Positions 1-7,281 of a stretch of DNA of 64,000 nucleotides are shown here, piece by piece. The notes beneath the pieces were generated by a model. The model made no database searches. It had not been told where the DNA came from and saw nothing but the letters and a program-made list of their open reading frames with translations. The DNA comes from Actinoplanes italicus. Lineage in GTDB: Bacteria > Actinomycetota > Actinomycetes > Mycobacteriales > Micromonosporaceae. Numbering within the stretch: the first letter of the stretch is position 1; the number at the start of each line of letters is the position of its first letter. The stretch is from positions 1 to 64,000 of the forward strand of contig NZ_PVMZ01000015.1 of the NCBI RefSeq assembly GCF_003001815.1, written 5' to 3'. The translations under genes were made by a program, and so were the position numbers.

Positions 1-96
1 CGGGTGAAACGGAACCTTAGACAGCTCCACCTCACCCGGAGGTCCTCGCCTATTTCAGGACTTCCGCAGCGTTACCAACGTCCGTGGCCAGTACAT
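1..96. other. No gene recognised
   Basis: This stretch left of the inverted-repeat element has no reading frame with recognisable protein character on either strand. I see nothing else in it. Confidence 0.4.
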
Positions 97-154
97 CTAG
101 AGAGCCTTCGCGGTCAGGGTGCGGCCCGCCAGCCCTAGCTCAGCCGTGGAAGCC
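97..154 (+). repeat. Left terminal inverted repeat
   Basis: Begins CTAGAGAGCCTTCGC and matches the reverse complement of 421-478 at about 45 of 58 positions. Confidence 0.55.
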
Positions 155-420
155 GGCCGGCAACGGAGGGCAGCGGGATCCCTTGACCGGCTTGAAGAGC
201 GCGGCCTGATCGGCGCTCCGGAGAGCGCCGCCGTGCAGGGCCGGTGGTGCGGCGGTGGGATCACACGCAGCCGTTGCGCGCGACCCTGCCGCCGCGATGG
301 CGACGGCAGGCCTCCACGGACCCGAGACGTGGGACCTCACCGTTGTTGCCGACGACGTCAGGAGCACACGCGAAGCCTGGGTGTGTGCCCCAGCCGTAGC
401 CGAGCCACGTCATAGCAGCT

Positions 421-478
421 GGATTCGAGGACTGAGATCGGGCCGGCGGGCTGGACCTCGACGGCGAAAGCTCTCTAG
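421..478 (-). repeat. Right terminal inverted repeat
   Basis: Read on the minus strand it begins CTAGAGAGCTTTCGC, the partner of 97-154. Its outermost CTAG includes the TAG stop of the GntR gene. Confidence 0.55.
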
Positions 479-1156
479 AGCCGCTCGCCGTTCTCCTCGA
501 GTGACCGGAGCACCTCGATGACGCTGGCGATGTGTTCCCGCATCGCCGCCTCGGCGCCGGCCGGGTCACGCTCGCGGATAGCCGTGATGATCCGCTCGTG
601 CTGCGGCAGCGACTGCTGCGGACGGCCCGGCAGCAGCGACAGCATGAACTGGTGCCGGGCCAGCTGCGCGCGCAGCGTGCCGATCAGCCGGTCCGCGGTG
701 GCGTGGCCGGCGATCGCCCGGACCAGGCCGTGCAGGCGATGGTTGAGATCGCTGTAACGGCGATGCTCGCCGGACTCCACGGCCCGCCGCATCAGCAGGC
801 CGATCTCGTCGAGCTCACTGGCCTCGGCGTCGGTGACCCGCTCGGCGGCCTGCGCCGCCACCAGTCCCTCCAGCACCATGCGGACCTGGGTGATCTCGAT
901 GGTCTCGGCGAGCGAGATCTTGCGTACCTGGGCGCCGCGGTTGCGATGGATCTCGACCAGGCCCTCGCCGGACAGATCCTGCAGCGCCAGCCGGATGTTG
1001 AACCGGCTCACCCCGAACCGCTCGATGAGCTGGGCCTCGACCAGACGTTCGCCGGGCCGTACGCAGCTCGTCGCGCGCCGCGTCCTTGCCCTTGGCCTCC
1101 CCGGTGTCGCGTGGCCGTGACCGGCGCACGCCGGTGAGGTTCTTCTCCGCAGACAT
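475..1156 (-). pseudogene. GntR-family (FCD type) regulator, frameshifted in the winged helix
   Basis: The long in-frame part (1061 down to 475) encodes most of a FadR-type GntR regulator: RPGERLVEAQLIERFGVSRF (recognition helix of the winged helix), then an FCD ligand domain with the usual His-rich metal or ligand positions (NHRLHG, QHERI, REHIASV). This frame has no ATG, GTG or TTG upstream of the helix. A plausible N-terminus, MSAEKN..ARDELRTA from the ATG at 1156, lies in another frame and joins near 1055-1061. Compared with family members, about six to eight residues between DELRTA and RPGERL are also missing. The gene therefore looks broken by a small deletion with frameshift. The only in-frame start, GTG 1011, would give 178 aa without an intact DNA-binding domain. 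A sequencing error cannot be excluded. Confidence 0.7.
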
Positions 1157-1245
1157 GTGATCCCGTCTTTTCGCTGCGGAAACGATACCCCCGCGATGTC
1201 CTGCGGCCGTCGTGACCGACCTTCCGGCTGTGCCGTACCGCTGCC

Positions 1246-2013
1246 TCAGCGGGCGTTGAGGAAGGTGACCAGCTCCTCGGTGAAGGCCGGCTCGCGGACC
1301 GCGCCCAGGTGATCACCGTCGATCACCGCGAGGCGGGCGTTGGGGAGGGCCTTGGCGAGCAGCTCGGGGCGGGTGGCCAGGACGTCGTCGCGACCGGTGA
1401 TCAGCAGGGTGGGAACCGCGATGGTGTCGAGCGGGAGCGGCGTGGCATGGATCGCGGCGGCCTGAGCGGCCAGGGCGGCCCGGTCGCCGCCGACCGCGTC
1501 CACGAAGGCCCGGAAACCGGCGGCGGCCGGGTGGGTGATCGTGGACGGGTCGTCGGTGTGAAACGCCTCGCGGAACGCCTCGGCGGGGATGATCCGGGTG
1601 TCGACGCCGCCGAGCTCGACGACCGCCGAGCCGACACCGCCGATGACCAGGCGGCGCAGGCGGGGGTCGCTGGTGGCCAGGACGAGGGAGACGATCGCGC
1701 CCATCGAGTAGCCGGCCACGTCGACCCGTTCGATCCCGAGCCGGTCGAGGAGCGTCGCCACGTCCTTGGCCATGCGCGTCTCGCCGTAGAACGACGGGTC
1801 GTGCGGTTTGCCGGACCGGCCGTGGCCGCGCGCGTCGACGGCGATGACACGGCGGCCGGTCGCGGTGAGGGCGCCGACGATGCCCGGCAGCACCCAGTTG
1901 GTGAGGCCGTTGGCGATGAATCCGTGGTGCAGGAGCACCGGTGGCAGGTCGGAGTCCCCGTCCCATTGTTCCCAGTAGATCTCCACACCGTCGGTGGCCT
2001 CGAAGGTCGGCAT
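1246..2013 (-). CDS. Alpha/beta hydrolase
   Basis: A 255-aa alpha/beta-hydrolase-fold protein without signal peptide. The oxyanion segment HHGF lies near residue 30, the nucleophile elbow GYSMG near 100, and a late GDHLGAV segment supplies the catalytic His. Asp in GRDD is the likely acid. The overall layout (DARGHGRSGKP after strand 4) resembles haloperoxidase or carboxylesterase-type hydrolases. The substrate cannot be told from sequence. It is divergent from a LysR-type regulator with 140 bp between starts, the common arrangement in which the regulator controls its neighbour. Confidence 0.85.
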   Translation of the reverse strand: MPTFEATDGVEIYWEQWDGDSDLPPVLLHHGFIANGLTNWVLPGIVGALTATGRRVIAVDARGHGRSGKPHDPSFYGETRMAKDVATLLDRLGIERVDVAGYSMGAIVSLVLATSDPRLRRLVIGGVGSAVVELGGVDTRIIPAEAFREAFHTDDPSTITHPAAAGFRAFVDAVGGDRAALAAQAAAIHATPLPLDTIAVPTLLITGRDDVLATRPELLAKALPNARLAVIDGDHLGAVREPAFTEELVTFLNAR

Positions 2014-2153
2014 CGGCGGATTCCTCTCCAGTTCGCTCGGCGCACGACAGCGTATGCGCGCAGCGGACCCGCGGTATCGGTGAGATCGCCGGTGTGGTCA
2101 CCATGTGCGACGCGGGAGGCGGTGACGATGTTGATCGCGATACATTGCGGGCT

Positions 2154-3110
2154 GTGACCCCCACACAGTTGCGCGCCTATTCCGCCGTCGTCCGGTGCGG
2201 CTCGGTGAAACAGGCAGCGGCGCAGCTCGAGGTGTCCGAGTCCGCGGTGTCGCTGCACATCGGACAGCTCCGCAAGGAACTCGGCGATCAGCTCTTCTCG
2301 CGTACGGCGAACGGGCTGACCTTCACTCCGGGCGGCCTGCGCCTGGCGAGCCGGGCCACCGAGCTGCTGGGGCTGCAGGACATCACCGTGCTGGAGGTGA
2401 GCGCGGCCGGTCAGGGGCGTCGGCTGCTGCGGGTCGGCGCGTCGTCGCTGTTCGCCGAGCACGCGGCGCCGGGCCTGATCGAGCTGTTCGCGAGCCGGGC
2501 CGCCGACCTGGACGTCGAGCTGAGCGTGCGCAATCCGGGATCGTTCGTCGAGGCGCTGATCGAGCGGAGCGTCGACATCGCGATCGGGCCGCCGCCGGCA
2601 GTGCCGCATGCGGCGCTGCTGTGCCGGCCGGTCATGTATTACAAGGTCGTCACCGTGGCCGGGCCGGATCATGCGCTGGCCGGGACGCAGCCGTCACCGC
2701 GCCAGCTGCGCGACCAGACGTGGCTGCTCGGCCCGTCGGCGGCGGCCGACCGGGGTGCGATCCCGACGCTGCTGCGCCGGCTCGGGGTGCCGGACGACCG
2801 GCAGCAGATCTTCCAGAGCCACGCGGCCGCCATCGAGGAGGCGAAGCGGGGCCGCGGGGTGGCGGCGGCGCTGTCGTTCACGGTCGCGCCGGAGGTGCGC
2901 AAAGGGCACCTCGTCCAGTTCTGCGGGCCGCACGCGTGTCTCGAGGACGTCTGGCACGCGCTGACGCTGACCGAGTCCGGGAAACCGTCGGCGGCCGCTG
3001 AGCTGGGACGATTCGCCTCCACGCCGCGGGCCATCCAGGCGATGATGCGCGGCAGTGGGGTGAACGTGGCCCGCTTCAAGCCGTCCATCCACGTCACTCT
3101 CTGGAGCTGA
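2154..3110 (+). CDS. LysR-family transcriptional regulator
   Basis: A 318-aa protein with an N-terminal winged helix (AYSAVVRCGSVKQAAAQLEV then SESAVSLHIGQLRKELGDQL, residues about 5-60) followed by a periplasmic-binding-protein-like effector domain. I chose GTG 2154 because it places the helix-turn-helix at the usual distance from the start; an in-frame ATG at 2103 would add 17 residues. The length fits the family. It is divergent from the hydrolase at 1246-2013, which it may regulate. Its last codons and stop lie in a 52-bp tandem repeat shared with the end of the convergent TetR gene. Confidence 0.85.
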   Translation: MTPTQLRAYSAVVRCGSVKQAAAQLEVSESAVSLHIGQLRKELGDQLFSRTANGLTFTPGGLRLASRATELLGLQDITVLEVSAAGQGRRLLRVGASSLFAEHAAPGLIELFASRAADLDVELSVRNPGSFVEALIERSVDIAIGPPPAVPHAALLCRPVMYYKVVTVAGPDHALAGTQPSPRQLRDQTWLLGPSAAADRGAIPTLLRRLGVPDDRQQIFQSHAAAIEEAKRGRGVAAALSFTVAPEVRKGHLVQFCGPHACLEDVWHALTLTESGKPSAAAELGRFASTPRAIQAMMRGSGVNVARFKPSIHVTLWS

Positions 3111-3220
3111 CGTCCGGCGCCGCCTGGTGGGAACGAGGCCCGGCGTCACTCGCTGGCGCTGACGTCCGGAGTCGCCCGGCGGGGATGAGGCCCGGCGTCA
3201 CTCGCTGGAGCTGCTGCCGG
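3099..3220. repeat. 52-bp tandem repeat, 2.3 copies
   Basis: Copy A is 3099-3150 and copy B 3151-3202, each 52 bp and ending in GGCCCGGCGTCACT. A partial third copy starts at 3203 with CGCTGGAGCTG. The repeat supplies the stop of the LysR gene (3108-3110) and the stop of the convergent TetR gene (3198-3200). Confidence 0.7.
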
Positions 3221-3833
3221 GTGTTCTGAGCCAGCGCCAGTCGACCTCGATCCTGGTGGGCGCGGGACCTGGCAGGGCGGGGCCGGCACGCAGGCCGTCC
3301 AGCAGCATCGCCAGGTAGCGGCGACGCAGGGACGTGGTCCGTCCCGGATCGGGCACGCGCACCGCGGCGCACATCTCCAGCAGCATCGTCAGATCGGCGG
3401 GGACGGCCTCGGCGCGCATCCGTGGTCGGGCCCGCTCGAAGAGGGCGCTCGCCAGCTCACCGGCCAGGACGGCGTCGGCGGTCATCTCGTCGGTCGGTGT
3501 GAAGGTGCCGGCCAGATGCACCGTGAGCGAATGCACGTCGGCCTCGACGACGCCGTGCAGGAACGTCTCGAAGGCGGCCCAGTCGTCGGGCTCGGCGGTG
3601 GCGCGCTCGGCCTCACCGATGAAGGTGCGCAACCCGTCGTGGCAGAGTTTGCGGAGCAGGTCCTCCTTGCCGGGGTAACGCCGGTAGAGCGCGCTGATGC
3701 CGACGCCGGCGCGCTCGGCGACCGCCGAGACGGGGGCACGCTTGTCGGCCAGGAAGACCTCTTTCGCCGCCGCCAGGATCGTCACGTCGTTGCGTGCCGC
3801 CTGGATCTTGCGGCCGGACGCCGGGTTCGTCAT
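3198..3833 (-). CDS. TetR-family transcriptional repressor
   Basis: A 211-aa TetR regulator. The N-terminal helix-turn-helix runs over residues about 18-62 (ILAAAKEVFLADKRAPVSAV, then ERAGVGISALYRRYPGKEDL). The C-terminal half is a variable all-helical ligand domain. ATG 3833 (MTNPASGRK) fits the family better than an upstream in-frame start at 3884, which would run through the operator region. The gene is divergent from the epoxide-hydrolase-like gene at 3941. Two near-identical half-palindromes between them are its probable binding sites, suggesting autorepression and repression of that neighbour. Confidence 0.88.
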   Translation of the reverse strand: MTNPASGRKIQAARNDVTILAAAKEVFLADKRAPVSAVAERAGVGISALYRRYPGKEDLLRKLCHDGLRTFIGEAERATAEPDDWAAFETFLHGVVEADVHSLTVHLAGTFTPTDEMTADAVLAGELASALFERARPRMRAEAVPADLTMLLEMCAAVRVPDPGRTTSLRRRYLAMLLDGLRAGPALPGPAPTRIEVDWRWLRTPGSSSSE

Positions 3834-3849
3834 GCCTCCAGTATAGCGG

Positions 3850-3871
3850 AGCGGAATACTCTGTTCCGTTC
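3850..3871. promoter_or_regulatory. Probable TetR operator 1
   Basis: Pattern AGCGGAA-N7-TTCCGTTC, containing the inverted repeat GGAA-N7-TTCC. It starts 46 bp before an equivalent second site. Both lie between the divergent TetR gene and the epoxide-hydrolase-like gene. Confidence 0.65.
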
Positions 3872-3895
3872 TCGCGCCAGCCATGCTACCTTAAT

Positions 3896-3917
3896 AGCGG
3901 AACGAAGCATTCCGTTC
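3896..3917. promoter_or_regulatory. Probable TetR operator 2
   Basis: Second copy of AGCGGAA-N7-TTCCGTTC with a different N7 spacer. Conservation of the flanks but not the spacer supports a protein-binding site. It ends 23 bp before the ATG at 3941, so a bound repressor would block transcription start or elongation. Confidence 0.65.
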
Positions 3918-3940
3918 CACCGGACGAGAGAGGAACCGGC

Positions 3941-5056
3941 ATGACCGCGATCCGCCCCTTCCGCATCGACATCTCCGACACCGACCTGCAGGACCTGCGC
4001 GACCGGCTGGCCCGCACCCGCTGGACGCCCGAGATCCCCGGCCAGGGCTGGCAACGAGGAGTTCCGGTCGACTACCTGCGCGGCCTGGCCGCCTACTGGG
4101 CGGGCGAGTTCGACTGGCGGGCGGCCGAGGCCCGGCTCAACCAGCTCCCCCAGTTCCTCACCGAGGTCGACGGGCAGACGCTGCACTTCGCCCACGTCCG
4201 CTCGGCCGACCCGGCGGCGACCCCGCTGCTGATCACCCACGACTGGCCCGCCTCGTTCGCGATCTACCTCCCCGTCGTGGAGGCGCTGCGCGAGAGGTTC
4301 CACCTCGTCCTGATGAGCAACCCCGGCGTCGGCTACTCCGGCCCGCTCACCTCACCGGGGTGGACGACGGCGCGGACCGCCGCGGCGTTCCACGAGGTCA
4401 TGGCCCGGCTGGGTTACGAGCGTTATGGCGTTCAGGGCAACGGCGGCGGCGCCGCGACCGCCGTCGAGATGGGCCGGCAGGAGCCCTCCAAGGTAATCGG
4501 CGTGCACGTCAACGGGCACATCACCTTCCCCTCCGACGACCCGGCCGACTTCGCCGGACTGACCGAGGCCGAGCAGGCCCGGCTGGGCCGCCTGCAGGAG
4601 TTCCGTGACGACAAGATGGGCTTCAACGCCATCCAGTCGACCCGGCCGCAGACCCTCGCGCACGGGCTGCACGACTCACCCGCGGGCCAGCTCGCCTGGA
4701 TCGTCGAGAAGTTCCAGGAGTGGACCGACCCGGCCGCCACCCTGCCCGAGGACGCCGTCGACCGCGATCTGTTGCTCACCAACGTCAGCCTGTACTGGTT
4801 CACCGGCACTGCGGGGTCCTCGGCCAACCTCTACTGGGAGATGGCGCACGACCCGTCCGCGTGGGCGCCGAAGCCCAAGTCCTCGGTTCCGCTGGGCGTC
4901 GCGCTCGGCGTCACCGACATCACGATCCAGCGCTACGCCGAGCGGGACGCGCCGGTAACCCATTGGACGGAGCTGCCGGCCGGGGGCAACTTCCTCTCCG
5001 CCGAGGAGCCCAAGCTCTTCAGCGACGACGTGAAGACCTTCTTCGACGCCCTCTGA
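3941..5056 (+). CDS. Epoxide-hydrolase-like protein lacking catalytic residues
   Basis: A 371-aa protein with the N-terminal EHN domain of microsomal-type epoxide hydrolases (residues 1-105, ending ITHDWPAS in place of HGWPGS) and an alpha/beta-hydrolase core. The family nucleophile motif QGGDWG reads QGNGGG at 165-170, so the catalytic Asp is Gly168. The catalytic His of GGHF is Asn350 (GGNF). The lid segment SLYWFTGTAGSSA is intact. With nucleophile and base both gone it should not work as an epoxide hydrolase. It may be a binding protein or have a different chemistry. ATG 3941 follows a GAGAGGAA ribosome-binding site. It is divergent from, and probably repressed by, the TetR regulator. Confidence 0.8.
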   Translation: MTAIRPFRIDISDTDLQDLRDRLARTRWTPEIPGQGWQRGVPVDYLRGLAAYWAGEFDWRAAEARLNQLPQFLTEVDGQTLHFAHVRSADPAATPLLITHDWPASFAIYLPVVEALRERFHLVLMSNPGVGYSGPLTSPGWTTARTAAAFHEVMARLGYERYGVQGNGGGAATAVEMGRQEPSKVIGVHVNGHITFPSDDPADFAGLTEAEQARLGRLQEFRDDKMGFNAIQSTRPQTLAHGLHDSPAGQLAWIVEKFQEWTDPAATLPEDAVDRDLLLTNVSLYWFTGTAGSSANLYWEMAHDPSAWAPKPKSSVPLGVALGVTDITIQRYAERDAPVTHWTELPAGGNFLSAEEPKLFSDDVKTFFDAL

Positions 5057-5073
5057 CTCCGCCGCCGCGACAC

Positions 5074-5102
5074 GGCCGGGCTCCCTTCGGGGACGCCCGG
5101 CC
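5074..5102. terminator. Terminator hairpin
   Basis: GGCCGGGC pairs with GCCCGGCC, extended by TCCC/GGGG around a short TTC loop. It lies between the epoxide-hydrolase-like gene (ends 5056) and the convergent lipoprotein gene (ends 5109), so it may serve both strands. Confidence 0.55.
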
Positions 5103-5108
5103 CGCCGG

Positions 5109-5696
5109 TCACCCGATGGAGCCGACGGCCTGGAAAACGATCGTGATGCTGAAGGTGGCACCGTCCACCTGGTATGCGTAGCAGCCCGGCCCGGCGACCG
5201 TCGTCGTCGCGGGAAGGTCGTTGTTCTCCCTGGTCAGCTCGGCGTAGTGGCCGCCGTCGCGCTCCTCGCCGACGTAGGAGAAGCTGGCGCTCGCCGCTCC
5301 GGGGGCGTCGATCCGGCCCGCCCGCACCAGCACCGGGCCGGAGTACCCGGCACCGATCCAGCGGACCTTCTTCACGTAGGTCCCGTTCGGCTGCCGGTCA
5401 TCGGGCCGCAGCTCGAGCTCGATCCCGTCCCGGAAGTAGTCGGCGATCGGATACAACGGCCCGTCGCCGAACACCCGGCCCGCCTCCCCCGGTCCGGTCC
5501 AGGGCCGCGGGGCAGCAGCGGGGCAAGCGGCACCGGGTGCGATCTGGGGCAGCCGCAGGGGCGGTGGTGTGAAGGCCGTCGCGGACGACGAGACAGACGC
5601 GGGCAGGGGCGCGGGCGGCTCGGAGGGTGCGCCGTCGCAGGCGGCAAGGCCGAGGAGCACCAACACGACGACGGTTGCCCGGACGAGGCTCGGCAT
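5109..5696 (-). CDS. Secreted lipoprotein of unknown function
   Basis: A 195-aa protein from ATG 5696. The N-terminus MPSLVRATVVVLVLLGLAAC is a lipoprotein signal peptide, with the lipobox LAAC placing the modified Cys at residue 20. A Ser/Pro-rich linker follows, then a domain of about 130 residues with no family I recognise (contains GDGPLYPIADYFRDG and a single late Cys). The frame stays open upstream to 5963 through a tandem repeat, but starting there would bury the signal peptide. Probably anchored to the outer face of the membrane. Confidence 0.7.
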   Translation of the reverse strand: MPSLVRATVVVLVLLGLAACDGAPSEPPAPLPASVSSSATAFTPPPLRLPQIAPGAACPAAAPRPWTGPGEAGRVFGDGPLYPIADYFRDGIELELRPDDRQPNGTYVKKVRWIGAGYSGPVLVRAGRIDAPGAASASFSYVGEERDGGHYAELTRENNDLPATTTVAGPGCYAYQVDGATFSITIVFQAVGSIG

Positions 5697-5824
5697 GTCC
5701 GCAGTATCACCCTGCAAGCGACTCCCCGGCGACCCCGGCAGAACCGGCGAGCCCGAAGAAGGCGGCAGCCCGGCAGGCACGCGAGGGGCCAGCAGGACGG
5801 CGAGCCCTGCAGGACGGCAGGACG

Positions 5825-5914
5825 GCAGAGCCGCAGGCCCGGGCAGAGCCGCAGGCCCGGGCAGAGCCGCAGGCCCGGGCAGAGCCGCAGGCCCGGGCAG
5901 AGCCGCAGGCCCGG
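5825..5914. repeat. 18-bp tandem repeat, 5 copies
   Basis: Five contiguous copies of GCAGAGCCGCAGGCCCGG, unit boundaries at 5825, 5843, 5861, 5879 and 5897. It lies upstream of the lipoprotein start (5696) and beyond the end of coxE (6058). Read leftward it could encode (PGPAAL)n, but I regard it as non-coding. Confidence 0.9.
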
Positions 5915-6057
5915 GCAGGACGGTGGGAACGGCGGCGGTGGCGAATCCGGGCGGCTCCGGCATGGCCTCCGACTGCGCGGTGACAACGCCGGGTGCGGCG
6001 CAGGCGAGCGGATCGGAGAGGATCGTGGCCGGCGCGGAACGGGCCGGCGCGGAGTCC

Positions 6058-7281
6058 TCAGGTGCCGGCTCGGCGAATGGTGGCCGCCTGCCGGAGGAGC
6101 TCGGCGGCGGCGGTCAGGTCGGCGAACGTGGCGGCGGGCAGCAGCTGGTCGCAGAACGGCAGGGCGGCGGCCATGCCGCCGACCTCGGGGGCCCATCCGG
6201 CGGTTCCGGCGCGGGGATTCAACCACATGATCTGGTACGCCCGGCGGCGCAACCGCGCCATCGCGGCCGTCATCGCCTCGGGCGGGTCGCTGTCCCAGCC
6301 GTCCGAGGCGATGATGACGATCCCGCCGCGGACCGTGTTGCCGTGATGCGAGTCGAGCAGGGCGCTGATGTTGGCGGCGATCCGGGTGCCGCCGAACCGG
6401 TCGTCGACGGCGGCGCCGGCCTGCTCGACAGCCTCGCGCGGGGACGTGTGCCGCAGCGGGACGGTCAGCCGGGTCAGCCGGGTCGCGAAGGCGAACACCT
6501 CGGCGTCGGCGGCCGTCGTGAACGCCCTCATCATCTGCAGGTACGCGGTCGCCTGCGCGCGCATCGACTCGCTCACGTCGCAGAGCATCACGACGCGGCG
6601 GGGACGCGGCACCGGGCGTTCCCGGACCACGGTGACCGCCTCCCAGCCGGTGCGGCGGGCGCGGGCGATGGTGGGCCGCAACGCGACCCGCCGGCCGTTC
6701 GGGGCGGCCCGATGCCGGCGGCTGCGGCGCTGCGGCCAGCGGGTCAGGGCCTCACGCAGCGCGGCGCCCCATGCCTCGGTCTGCCGCTGGTCCAACTCCT
6801 CGAAGGGCGTCTCGGCGAGGGCGGCGAGCGCGCTGGGACGCAGTTCCGGCAGGCCCAGACCGTCGTCGGACGGCTCCTCGGCGGCGACTGCCGCGGGCAT
6901 GGTGGCCCAGGGCAGGCCCTCGCCTCCGTCCGCGGACTCGCCGCCGGTCCCGGGGACCGTGACGTGGACGCCGTCGTCACGGCGCTTCGGCGGTATGGCG
7001 GAGCGGCTCAACGGCAGCGGCGGCGTGTCGTCGAAGACGGTCGCGAACACGCGGTCGAAGACGGCCAGGTCACCATGCCGGCGGACCAGGGTTACGCGCG
7101 CGGTCCAGTACAGCGTGCCGCGCGACGTGGGCGGGCTGGCCCGCAACGCCCGGACCAGGTCGTCGGTCTCGGTGATGCCGGCCCGCAGCCCCGCGCGGCG
7201 CAGCCGGTCCACGAACGCCACCGCGAACGCGGCCCGGTCGGCGCCGCGCAGCAGCACCGGGGCATCGTCAGCCGCGGGCAA
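6058..7281 (-). CDS. coxE: CoxE-like von Willebrand factor A domain protein
   Basis: A 407-aa cytoplasmic protein of the CoxE family. The C-terminal half is a VWA domain with the metal-ion-dependent adhesion motif DVSESM (about residues 239-244) and later conserved ASDGWDS. The N-terminal part is charged and variable. In CO dehydrogenase clusters CoxE works with the MoxR ATPase CoxD in maturing the copper/molybdenum active site. Last gene of the leftward cox operon; its start overlaps the end of coxG by 14 bp. Confidence 0.85.
   Translation of the reverse strand: MPAADDAPVLLRGADRAAFAVAFVDRLRRAGLRAGITETDDLVRALRASPPTSRGTLYWTARVTLVRRHGDLAVFDRVFATVFDDTPPLPLSRSAIPPKRRDDGVHVTVPGTGGESADGGEGLPWATMPAAVAAEEPSDDGLGLPELRPSALAALAETPFEELDQRQTEAWGAALREALTRWPQRRSRRHRAAPNGRRVALRPTIARARRTGWEAVTVVRERPVPRPRRVVMLCDVSESMRAQATAYLQMMRAFTTAADAEVFAFATRLTRLTVPLRHTSPREAVEQAGAAVDDRFGGTRIAANISALLDSHHGNTVRGGIVIIASDGWDSDPPEAMTAAMARLRRRAYQIMWLNPRAGTAGWAPEVGGMAAALPFCDQLLPAATFADLTAAAELLRQAATIRRAGT

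Larger units (their letters stand above)
97..478. mobile_element. MITE-like element with terminal inverted repeats
   Basis: The two ends, 97-154 and 421-478, are imperfect inverted repeats. The outer 48 positions match at 38, and similarity fades about 58 bases in. Both ends carry CTAG outermost (97-100 and 475-478), which could be a 4-bp target duplication, although CTAG is itself palindromic. The roughly 270-base interior encodes no transposase and no convincing protein. The size and structure fit a non-autonomous transposable element or a decayed insertion sequence. The right end contains the stop codon of the neighbouring GntR gene. No related full-length element is in the window, so the assignment rests on structure alone. 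Confidence 0.45.

Noticed and set aside
815..1156. 113-aa minus-strand frame as a separate gene
   Set aside because: Only its first ~34 residues look real, as the displaced N-terminus of the frameshifted GntR regulator; the rest is out-of-frame reading of that gene.
5825..5914. Possible CRISPR array
   Set aside because: The repeat units are contiguous 18-mers without spacers, and no cas gene is near.
5697..5963. N-terminal extension of the lipoprotein through the PGPAAL repeat
   Set aside because: It would place the signal peptide and lipobox inside the protein; ATG 5696 gives a correct lipoprotein start.
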